Below, piece by piece: positions 15,236 to 21,372 of a stretch of 21,372 nt of DNA; position 1 is the stretch's first letter, and the number at the start of each line of letters is the position of its first letter. The translations under genes were made by a program, and so were the position numbers. The notes beneath the pieces were generated by a model. The model was not told the origin of the DNA and did not search any database. It saw only the letters and a list, made by a program, of their open reading frames with translations. Source of the stretch: a virus; the IMG/VR virus record IMGVR_UViG_3300047554_001053, positions 1-21,372 of that record; one strand, written 5' to 3'.

Positions 15236-15839
15236 GGATGCGCTCCACTTTGATATTGAAAAGAATGTTCATGAACGGTTGCTCCCCAAAGTAGGGTTTC
15301 TGAAAATGAATCGCTCTGGCATCAAAGGCGATCAACAGACCGCGATGAGGTTTGATCCAGAACTTGGATGGAGACTCCCAAGGCATGAGCAACCCAGCAA
15401 ACCCGGACGAGCGCCAGGCGGGGTTACAGATGGCGAAGCCATTGGGTGCGAACTGATTGATCTGCGGCATCAAGCCAAGCGAAGGGTCTAGCTCGGGGCC
15501 GAGTGGAAAGTAGATAGCCTGCACATCACATTCGTCTTCGTCGTTGTGCGGCATGATTTCGACGCCGCTAGAACGAACAACCTCTCGCCCTTGCACATGG
15601 ACCACTCGCCCGCTTGGGCCAAGTAGTTCCTGCACTTTGGACAAGACTGCCGTCTGCAATGTTTGGCAGCGCGGTGAATGTCCATCAAAGATGTTGTGGT
15701 TCTCGCGTTCCCAGATCTGATCGCCTGTTTGCATGCGCTCGTTCAATTGCAAGAGTTCTTCATAGAGCCCCTGATCAAACACCGCATCCATTCCAAGTGA
15801 CCAGATCCCTGTTTTAAGAGGGAAAAGGTCAAGGATCAT
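15228..15839 (-). CDS. 2OG-Fe(II) oxygenase-like protein (putative hydroxylase)
   Basis: The 203-residue protein shows a double-stranded beta-helix oxygenase pattern: an HxD pair (His98, Asp100, in MPHNDED), then the C-terminal block PHRGLLIAFDARAIHFQKPYFG with the distal His178, followed by FMNILFNIK. These residues would bind Fe(II). The usual Arg that binds 2-oxoglutarate about ten residues past the last His is not in its expected place (sequence EQPFMN), so activity or co-substrate may differ. Such enzymes hydroxylate proline, asparagine or other side chains. The gene overlaps the 280-residue protein before it (ATGA) and the radical SAM gene after it (8 bases). A role in modifying a tail protein is inferred. 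Confidence 0.6.
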   Translation of the reverse strand: MILDLFPLKTGIWSLGMDAVFDQGLYEELLQLNERMQTGDQIWERENHNIFDGHSPRCQTLQTAVLSKVQELLGPSGRVVHVQGREVVRSSGVEIMPHNDEDECDVQAIYFPLGPELDPSLGLMPQINQFAPNGFAICNPAWRSSGFAGLLMPWESPSKFWIKPHRGLLIAFDARAIHFQKPYFGEQPFMNILFNIKVERIHG

Positions 15840-16678
15840 GGAACGCTCACCACCAAGTCATCCGTGCCGCTGAAGTACTTGAAGCCAACTTTGATCTTGA
15901 CTTCGGCGCCAGAGCTCAGACCATCTGTTTTGAAAACAGTGCTACCCGCCCCCTCAACAGTCATCACGCGACGCTCGCGCAAGAAACCAGCGGTTGAGTC
16001 CAAGTAGATCTCTGCTTCGTGATGGGTAATTGGCTGGCCATCTGGCTCTTCCAGTCTGAAATTGACAATCAACCCCTCGTCCGATTCAACGCTGGGTGTG
16101 AACCGAACCACGGGCAAAGACTCCATGCGTGCCAGAGCCAATGTCACACAAGGCTCGGTATCCAAGTTCCCTGTTGTTTTGACGAGCACAGGATCGAACA
16201 CATTGAAGCCAAGCAACCAGCCTGAGAGTTCCGATGTTTTGAAGGGCACCAAGATGTGGCCAATGGGGTGAGCCTGAACCACGGTGGCGTGATATGCCTG
16301 CGCGTCCATCTTGCTCGCCAAAGTGGCGACATACAGGTTGGGCGTGTGATCAAAGAGGCTTTCACGCGCGCCCTCTGATGCCCAGCCCTTCGGGGCATAC
16401 AACATGAACGAAGCATGGTCGCCAAACTCAGCATGTGATTTGAGTGTTTCCAAGTCCAGAGATCGCTGGTAGGCGCCTTCATCAAAAACACCCCAATCTC
16501 CCCGCCACTCGGTAATCAACGATTCATCAAAGAACTTGCATCCGTTGACATCCTCTTTTTGAGGATTCCCCACAAAGTTCCTCTGCACAACTGATCTGAT
16601 CTGAAACTTCAGAATCGTGCCGGTTAGAACAACATCAAGCGCAAACGGTGTATTTTTTGTGGCTAGGTGAAGTTTCAT
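15836..16678 (-). CDS. tail-fibre-associated protein with Ig-like C-terminal domain, function unknown
   Basis: I do not recognise a family. The chosen ATG at 16678 follows AAGGA by 9 bases and gives 280 residues; an ATG further upstream (16711) would overlap the fibre-tip gene and has no ribosome binding site. The first 185 or so residues are mixed polar and aromatic (for example GDWGVFDEGAYQRSLDL and ASFMLYAPKGW). The last 90 residues alternate short beta-type segments (VRFTPSVESDEGL, EIYLDSTAGFL, VKIKVGFKYFSG) like an Ig-like domain of phage structural proteins. There is no signal peptide. It stands between the Cys-rich fibre tip and the two enzymes, so it may be a tail decoration, a fibre chaperone or another substrate. 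Confidence 0.7.
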   Translation of the reverse strand: MKLHLATKNTPFALDVVLTGTILKFQIRSVVQRNFVGNPQKEDVNGCKFFDESLITEWRGDWGVFDEGAYQRSLDLETLKSHAEFGDHASFMLYAPKGWASEGARESLFDHTPNLYVATLASKMDAQAYHATVVQAHPIGHILVPFKTSELSGWLLGFNVFDPVLVKTTGNLDTEPCVTLALARMESLPVVRFTPSVESDEGLIVNFRLEEPDGQPITHHEAEIYLDSTAGFLRERRVMTVEGAGSTVFKTDGLSSGAEVKIKVGFKYFSGTDDLVVSVP

Positions 16679-16689
16679 CTTTTCATTCC

Positions 16690-17289
16690 TTAGCAACAGT
16701 TGCAATCGCAATTGCAGTTGTATCGAGTGCCATAAGCACCAAGTCGTATGTTTCCACCGTTATCAAACAGCGTCGGTAACGTGTTGCTTTGATTGGGTGC
16801 AAATTCGCCGCAGTTGTAGCAGTTGTCTGTCACTTGACAGTTAGGTGCACCTGACCAAGCTGAACTTGGGTTTCCATTAATTCGAATGCAATTACTCACG
16901 TTATTGAAAAAACAGTCATGCAACCAACCGTAGTTGGCCGTCCACATCTGGCCACCGTTATTCATGTACATGTCCCAGTTGCCATCGGATTTCAAAAATC
17001 CCATCAGCCCTTGGTTGTGATGAAACGAACGCGTGCCCCAGTCCGTATCGACCATGTCGATGTAATTCGCAGTGGATGCGACTTGCAGACGCGGAACGGA
17101 CAGGGTTCCCGTAATCGTGTCACCCGCCTTGTTGACCTTGGTCGACAAGTCAAGCGCAGCAGTACCGGCTAAGGTAACTTGTCCTTTGCTGTTGACCGTC
17201 ACCACGGGGATTTGCGAAGCAGACCCATAGGTTCCTGCAGATACACCCGAGTCTTTGAGGCCCTCGGGTGGGATTTGGGTAATGGGCAC
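16690..17289 (-). CDS. short tail-fibre tip protein with Cys-rich C-terminus, candidate substrate of the radical SAM enzyme
   Basis: The protein has 199 residues from a GTG start preceded by a near-perfect AAGGAGG site. The N-terminal half is fibre-like: GVSAGTYGSASQIPVVTVNSKGQVT is a common fibre motif, followed by DTITGTLSVPRL and a WGTRSFHHNQGLMGFL block seen near the distal ends of fibres. After residue 125 the character changes: ten cysteines (126, 134, 151, 157, 160, 192, 194, 196, 198, 199), with none earlier. Nine of them follow Asn or Asp, and the protein ends YNCNCDCNCC. No SDxRLK-type S74 chaperone domain is present at the C-terminus. It starts 25 bp after the long fibre gene. The tail could form disulfides, bind metal or be enzymatically cross-linked; the last is suggested by the nearby radical SAM gene. 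Confidence 0.85.
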   Translation of the reverse strand: MPITQIPPEGLKDSGVSAGTYGSASQIPVVTVNSKGQVTLAGTAALDLSTKVNKAGDTITGTLSVPRLQVASTANYIDMVDTDWGTRSFHHNQGLMGFLKSDGNWDMYMNNGGQMWTANYGWLHDCFFNNVSNCIRINGNPSSAWSGAPNCQVTDNCYNCGEFAPNQSNTLPTLFDNGGNIRLGAYGTRYNCNCDCNCC

Positions 17290-17314
17290 AGCGGCCTCCT
17301 TTCAAATGAATGCG

Positions 17315-19945
17315 CTACAGATACCGAACAACAATTCGCACCCCGTTTAAGGGCGCAGATGTGAATCTCAAGGTGGCACCGCTATTGACCAACACATACG
17401 CATCCAACGAGTCTTGAATGACGTTGGCAACGGTCACCATGAGCTTGGTGACACTCGCCGCTGCCGTGGTGAGGGCAAAGTCAGTGGCACTGCCGTTTCC
17501 CGTGAACACCTGCGGCGCAACGCTCGAACCTTGCGCGCTAGCTGCCGCAGCTTGTGCCTGCGTGGCATAAGTCTGGGCATTGGTTGCTGAGGTGGAAGAA
17601 GCAGTGGCACTTGTTGCAGCATTGGTGGCCGAGGTCGATGCCTGAGAAGCAGACGTACTCGCTGCACTTGCCGAACTTGCAGCACCAGTTGCGGAGCTAC
17701 TGGCTTCTGCGGCCTTAGTTATGGCTGTCGCCGCAGACGTTGCTGCATCAGAGGCTTTGGTAGTCGCCGTTGCAGCAGAGGTAGCTGATGCGGTTGCGGA
17801 AGTCGCTGCGGCAGATGCAGACGAGGCTGCACTCGTTGCCGACGCCGCTGCTTCACCTGCTTTAGTAGTGGCTGTTGTCGCTGAGCTCGCAGCTGCAGTG
17901 GCAGAACCAGATGCGTCAGACGCCTTGGTCGTGGCGGTCGCAGCTGAGGCCGAGGCAGAAGTCGCAGACCCAGAAGCATCCGTTGCCTTTTGGGTTGCCA
18001 CAGCACTACTCGCAGCGGCTGCACCTGCGTGGTACTTAGCTGAGTACTCCGTCGAGCCTGAGACCGTGCCAGTCGTCTTCGTTGCCCACTCTTGTGCAGC
18101 AGCGGCACCTGACTGCGCTTCCTTATCCAAATACCGAACACTGATAAGGACACCATTGCCCGGCGCTGAGCTGAATCGAAGCGTGGTCGTTGTGGGCGTG
18201 GTGTACGCATCCACAGGCGCTTGCTGCACCCCAGCAACCGAGACCAACAAAGCACCGGGATAAGAGACTCCGCGACTGATCGTGAAATCCGTCGCCACAC
18301 CATTGCCCGTGAAAGTCTCCGCCGGAATGATGGTGTTGGTCGTCACCGCTGCGGCAGAACCTGCCGCTTGCGCTGCCCAGTACTTGGCTGAGTAACCCGT
18401 CCCGTCAACCGTCGCCGCAGTCTTCTCCGCCCAATCCGCCGCTTTAGTGGCTTGCGTTTGAGCTGAAGACAGAGAAGTCGCGGCATTTGTTGCGCTGGTT
18501 GAAGCAGCACTCGCAGACGAAGCAGATGCGTTTGCACTGGCCAATGCCTCTGAGGCCTTGGTCGTTGCCGTCGTTGCAGAACCTGCTGCGGCGCTCGCAG
18601 AAACGGCAGCACTCGTTGCACTAGAACCTGCGTTCGTCGCAGAGGTTGCGGCAGCCGTGGCGCTTGCAGACGCATCACTTGCTTTGGTGCTGGCCGTGTT
18701 TGCAGAGCCAGATGCCGCAGTCGAAGATGCACCTGCATTGGTTGCAGATGTCGCCGCCGCAGTGGCTTGTGCTGTTGCCGTTGTTGCTGAGGATGCAGCG
18801 CTACTGGCGGACGCAGCACTCTCCGAGGCCTTGGTCGTAGAAGTACTGGCCGCGCCTGCCGCAGCCGTGGCACTCGCCGCCGCATCACTCGCTTTTTGAC
18901 TGGCAGTTGCCGCAGAAGCCGTGATGGACTGGGCGTAGTACTTGGCCGAGTAATCAGTGCCACTGACAGGCGCACTTGTTTTGGTCGCCCAGTCTTGCGC
19001 GGTATTAGCACTCGTCGCAGCTGCACTCGCTGAACTCGAAGCACTCGATGCACTGCTAGATGCATCGGTGGCTTTAAACGCTGCAGTGGTCGCGGAGCTG
19101 GCAGCAGCAGTGGCTGATGTAGCAGCACTATTGGCAGAACCAGTAGCCGCACTGGCTTGTGTCGTTGCAGTTGCAGCAGAAACTGCTGCATTGCTCGCAG
19201 ACGTAGCCGCGTCACTGGCCTTGTTACTGGATGTGGTCGCGGAAGCTGCAGAGGCTGAAGCACTCGTTGCAGCCGCAGAAGCTGAAGCACTAGATGCGCT
19301 TGCACTGCTTGACGCTGCCTGCGCTTGGTATTTCGCCGAATACTCAGAGCCCTGCACAGGCCCCGTGGTCTTGGTCGCCCAATCCATAGCGGCAGCGGCA
19401 CCGGTCTGGCTCTCTTTATCCAACATCCGCGCGGTGATGCTCACCCCATTCAAGGGAGCAGTCACAAACCTCAGCGTTCTGGAATCAAACAGCGAATAGG
19501 CATCCACGGGTGTTTGCAACACACTGGCCACCGTGACTTGCAATGCACCGGGATGACCCACCGCATAGTCAAGCGCAAAGTCAGTCTGAGTCCCGTTTCC
19601 CACCCATGTCTTGGTTGGAATCACCACGGCACTGGTTGCCGCGTCTGCTCTAGCCTTGACCTCTGCCAGCGTTGCCGCTGCGTCTGCTGCTTTGGACGTG
19701 GACAGATTGGCACTGCTCGTGGAAATGCCAGCTTGCCTTGTGGCCTCCCCCACCTGAGCTGTGAGCTCTGTGCGGGACGCCGCCAAATCAAGTTCAACCT
19801 GATGGATAGCCTTGGCCACCGTTTTGACAGGACCACCCTCGGTGACCACATCCGTCTGGCTGTTGCCATGCACCACTTGGTGCAACAAGGACACATCAAG
19901 CTCAGCCTTGTTGACTGTCGCTTCTAACCGTTCTTGCAGGTTCAT
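17315..19945 (-). CDS. long Ala/Ser/Thr-rich phage tail fibre protein
   Basis: The 876-residue protein has three copies of a roughly 65-residue module (about 113-178, 545-609, 813-876), each with TGNGxxTDF, a VxVAxVxQ core, DAY, TLRF and a final RxLDKE or RYL. Four copies of a WATKTxxPVxGxxYSAKY element start near 188, 318, 503 and 619. Long low-complexity linkers of Ala, Ser and Thr with regular TKASDA-like heptads lie between (about 203-317, 341-500, 642-806). This is like lambda Stf and other side or central fibres, in which the linkers form extended trimeric rods. It follows the tape measure and a short tail gene. Its C-terminus ends inside the third module, so the receptor tip is probably supplied by the separate Cys-rich protein. 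Confidence 0.9.
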   Translation of the reverse strand: MNLQERLEATVNKAELDVSLLHQVVHGNSQTDVVTEGGPVKTVAKAIHQVELDLAASRTELTAQVGEATRQAGISTSSANLSTSKAADAAATLAEVKARADAATSAVVIPTKTWVGNGTQTDFALDYAVGHPGALQVTVASVLQTPVDAYSLFDSRTLRFVTAPLNGVSITARMLDKESQTGAAAAMDWATKTTGPVQGSEYSAKYQAQAASSSASASSASASAAATSASASAASATTSSNKASDAATSASNAAVSAATATTQASAATGSANSAATSATAAASSATTAAFKATDASSSASSASSSASAAATSANTAQDWATKTSAPVSGTDYSAKYYAQSITASAATASQKASDAAASATAAAGAASTSTTKASESAASASSAASSATTATAQATAAATSATNAGASSTAASGSANTASTKASDASASATAAATSATNAGSSATSAAVSASAAAGSATTATTKASEALASANASASSASAASTSATNAATSLSSAQTQATKAADWAEKTAATVDGTGYSAKYWAAQAAGSAAAVTTNTIIPAETFTGNGVATDFTISRGVSYPGALLVSVAGVQQAPVDAYTTPTTTTLRFSSAPGNGVLISVRYLDKEAQSGAAAAQEWATKTTGTVSGSTEYSAKYHAGAAAASSAVATQKATDASGSATSASASAATATTKASDASGSATAAASSATTATTKAGEAAASATSAASSASAAATSATASATSAATATTKASDAATSAATAITKAAEASSSATGAASSASAASTSASQASTSATNAATSATASSTSATNAQTYATQAQAAAASAQGSSVAPQVFTGNGSATDFALTTAAASVTKLMVTVANVIQDSLDAYVLVNSGATLRFTSAPLNGVRIVVRYL
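17528..18028 (-). repeat. low-complexity Ala/Ser/Thr codon repeats in the fibre gene (C-terminal linker)
   Basis: This stretch encodes fibre residues about 640-806. It is made of short degenerate repeats of Ala, Ser and Thr codons with recurring TKASDA and SATSAAS units. The repeats make long open frames on the other strand and in the shifted frame that are not genes. Such DNA can gain or lose units by recombination and change fibre length. Confidence 0.8.
18446..19339 (-). repeat. low-complexity Ala/Ser/Thr codon repeats in the fibre gene (N-terminal linkers)
   Basis: This stretch encodes fibre residues about 203-500, two Ala/Ser-rich linkers divided by one YSAKY element near 318-336. The repeat unit is not exact at the DNA level, so it is an old, diverged repeat rather than a recent tandem expansion. 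Confidence 0.8.
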
Positions 19946-19976
19946 TGGAGCTCAAAAGAAAGCCCCCAGACCTGAG

Positions 19977-20465
19977 TTACCAGGGTTCTGAGGGCAGTTG
20001 GTGTTGGACGAGGTATTCGAGCGAGTCGATAGAAAGCTCCAAGGCTTCAAAGTCAGAGTTCACAAGAACTCCAAGCGCGTCACGGGTCAGGACAGGACGA
20101 TTTCGGATCTCCAGCTCACCGCTGACTTCCCATTGGTTGCGCCGCACCAGCTTGGCTTGATAGGCCTTGGTAAAACGCGCTTGTGTCGTGGCCATGCCAA
20201 TGCCCGCAAGCAATGGCAACTCGAACCACTCAGCGCCATCAAGGATTTCGTGCTTGAACCAAGATTCAAAAATTGCATAGATCAGTGGTCGCAGGTTCCA
20301 GCGAACACTCACCCGCGCAGGTGTTTGACTAAACCGTCGCCGCGATCTAGCTGCGCCCGATTCCATATCCGTACGAATGACAGCCTCACCGGGTGAAATG
20401 GTGTAACCATCCACCGAAGGAAGTGGGATCCTCTCCACCGGGAACTGTGGATAACTACTGGTCAT
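19977..20465 (-). CDS. conserved-type minor tail protein downstream of the tape measure
   Basis: The 162-residue protein is not one I can place in a named family. It is rich in aromatic residues and beta-type segments (ARVSVRWNLRPLIYAIFESWF, QWEVSGELEIRNRPVL). Its ATG overlaps the tape measure stop as ATGA. Gene position matches lambda M, a tail-tip protein coded between the tape measure H and L. A distal tail or tail-tip role is likely from position and size only. Confidence 0.6.
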   Translation of the reverse strand: MTSSYPQFPVERIPLPSVDGYTISPGEAVIRTDMESGAARSRRRFSQTPARVSVRWNLRPLIYAIFESWFKHEILDGAEWFELPLLAGIGMATTQARFTKAYQAKLVRRNQWEVSGELEIRNRPVLTRDALGVLVNSDFEALELSIDSLEYLVQHQLPSEPW

Positions 20466-21372
20466 CGCATTGCTCCTGCGGCAGGGTTGAGGCCATAGCG
20501 ACGCTCAAGCGTTGGCGCGATACCCGTGCCCTGACCAATCGATCGGGACATGCGGGCTTCAATTTGCTCAACGATGATGTCTAGACGCATAGAACCATCC
20601 GCTTGTTGAGAGGACTGCACGCGCGCGTCCACGCCCGAAGCGTTGTTGATCACGTTCACGGCCACACGCACTTGAGGTTGATTCTTTGTAGAAAGCGCCC
20701 TACCCAATGCACGCATCTGGCCCGGCGTGAACACCGCCTCACCACGCTGCGCAATGATGGGCACCTCACCGTCGACCAAGCCCCCCGTGTGATAACGGGT
20801 GGCACCTGCGAAGTTGTGAAGCCCCACAGAACGGGAAGCCAAACTGTCCGAACCAATCAAACCACCCGTGTGCGCCACAGCGACCAAGGGATTCATAAGG
20901 TCCGTCGCACCCATAGGGACGATGCTGCCGCCTGCGGCAGGCGTGGGTGATGAGCCCAAACCTCCTAACCATCCCGCCAAGGGCAAGGTGACCATGCGCT
21001 GGATCTGAATGCGCACGAGGTCAGCAATGATGGAGTTGGCCAAGCTGCTGAAGTCGAGCTTGCCCGTGGTCACGAACTGAACCAGCGCATCCTCCATGCC
21101 CTTGAAGGCAGAAGTCACCGCCCGTTCGGCTTGCTTGGCAGCGTTCGTGGAATCTTCCACATAGCTGCGAACAGATGAGCGCATGCCGTAATCAAAGCTG
21201 CGTTGGTACTCCGCATTGGCACGGGCCAAATCCACAATCACAGGCAACTGGCGAGACAGCGCATGGTTGATGAGCTCGATAGCTTCAGCCTTGAGGCCCG
21301 GGTCAGTGATTTGATCTGCCTGCTTACGCGCAGCGTAGGCCGCTTTCTCCAAATCGAAGCGCACTTGCATGC
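20462..21372 (-). CDS. tail tape measure protein, C-terminal part (partial, runs off the window)
   Basis: About 300 residues are visible and the frame is open to the window edge, so the Met near 21370 is probably internal. The segment SAFKGMEDALVQFVTTGKLDFSSLANSIIADLVRIQIQ is the conserved C-terminal block of lambda-family tape measure proteins. It is followed by a Gly-rich stretch and GGLVDGEVPIIAQRGEAVFTPGQM, also typical of this end. The tape measure sets tail length and helps DNA entry. The family is usually 700 to over 1000 residues, so most of the gene lies to the right. Confidence 0.88.
   Translation of the reverse strand, partial: MQVRFDLEKAAYAARKQADQITDPGLKAEAIELINHALSRQLPVIVDLARANAEYQRSFDYGMRSSVRSYVEDSTNAAKQAERAVTSAFKGMEDALVQFVTTGKLDFSSLANSIIADLVRIQIQRMVTLPLAGWLGGLGSSPTPAAGGSIVPMGATDLMNPLVAVAHTGGLIGSDSLASRSVGLHNFAGATRYHTGGLVDGEVPIIAQRGEAVFTPGQMRALGRALSTKNQPQVRVAVNVINNASGVDARVQSSQQADGSMRLDIIVEQIEARMSRSIGQGTGIAPTLERRYGLNPAAGAMR

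Noticed and set aside
16679-16711. Upstream ATG giving 11 extra residues for the Ig-like companion protein
   Set aside because: The ATG at 16678 has AAGGA at proper spacing, while the upstream ATG lies inside the fibre-tip gene's last codons without a ribosome binding site.
17721-18263. Plus-strand frame rich in Ala and Val opposite the fibre gene, with similar ones at 18558-18899 and 18957-19499
   Set aside because: GC-rich Ala codon repeats read antisense give long open Ala/Val frames; the sense fibre protein explains the DNA.
17528-19339. Repeats that might suggest a CRISPR array
   Set aside because: The repeats are short, degenerate, without spacers and in frame with the fibre protein.
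18343-19401. Long minus-strand frame rich in Pro, Leu and Arg
   Set aside because: It is the shifted frame of the Ala/Ser codon repeats in the fibre gene; its composition is that of a frame shadow and it has no domain.

Overview
The window looks like the right-hand part of a temperate siphophage genome, probably a prophage in a betaproteobacterium of the Burkholderiales type, followed by a block of defence cargo. This host guess rests only on protein style and moderate GC; no host marker gene is visible. The phage part (about 9247-21372) is all on the minus strand and is denser in G+C than the cargo to its left (about 617-9077). No integrase, tRNA, rRNA, CRISPR array or intact transposase is visible.

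Phage late region, read in the direction of transcription (right to left): the C-terminal end of a lambda-family tape measure protein, a short tail protein, an 876-residue Ala/Ser-rich tail fibre with three repeated modules, a 199-residue fibre-tip protein ending in a Cys-rich tail, a 280-residue companion protein with an Ig-like C-terminus, a 2OG-Fe(II) oxygenase-like protein, a radical SAM/SPASM enzyme, a DUF1833 tail protein, an NlpC/P60 tail peptidase and a TipJ/J-like tail tip protein. A rho-independent terminator follows. Then comes a compact lysis cassette: holin, glucosaminidase endolysin, Rz spanin and an Rz1 lipoprotein nested out of frame inside Rz.

The most unusual part is the set of genes at 13886-17289. 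A peptide-modifying type radical SAM/SPASM enzyme and a putative hydroxylase sit inside the tail operon, with overlapping start and stop codons, just downstream of a fibre-tip protein. All ten cysteines of that protein lie in its last 74 residues, and nine of the ten follow Asn or Asp. I infer a phage-encoded, RiPP-like post-translational modification of the tail-fibre tip. I know of no described system of this kind.

Cargo region: a type II restriction-modification pair comes first, a Dcm-like C5 methyltransferase on the plus strand facing an MvaI/BcnI-family endonuclease on the minus strand, both pointing to CCWGG. Divergent from the methyltransferase is a three-gene minus-strand operon: a caspase-like protease, an OLD-family ATPase/TOPRIM nuclease (GajA-like) and a UvrD-like helicase (GajB-like). 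It reads as a Gabija-type system with an added protease. The 199-bp region between the divergent promoters holds four dyad-symmetric elements.

The leftmost 616 bp hold no intact gene: a possible last dozen codons of a plus-strand gene, a strong hairpin terminator and a zinc-ribbon gene remnant with in-frame stops. This may be the phage/host junction, but no attachment site can be proven from the window alone.
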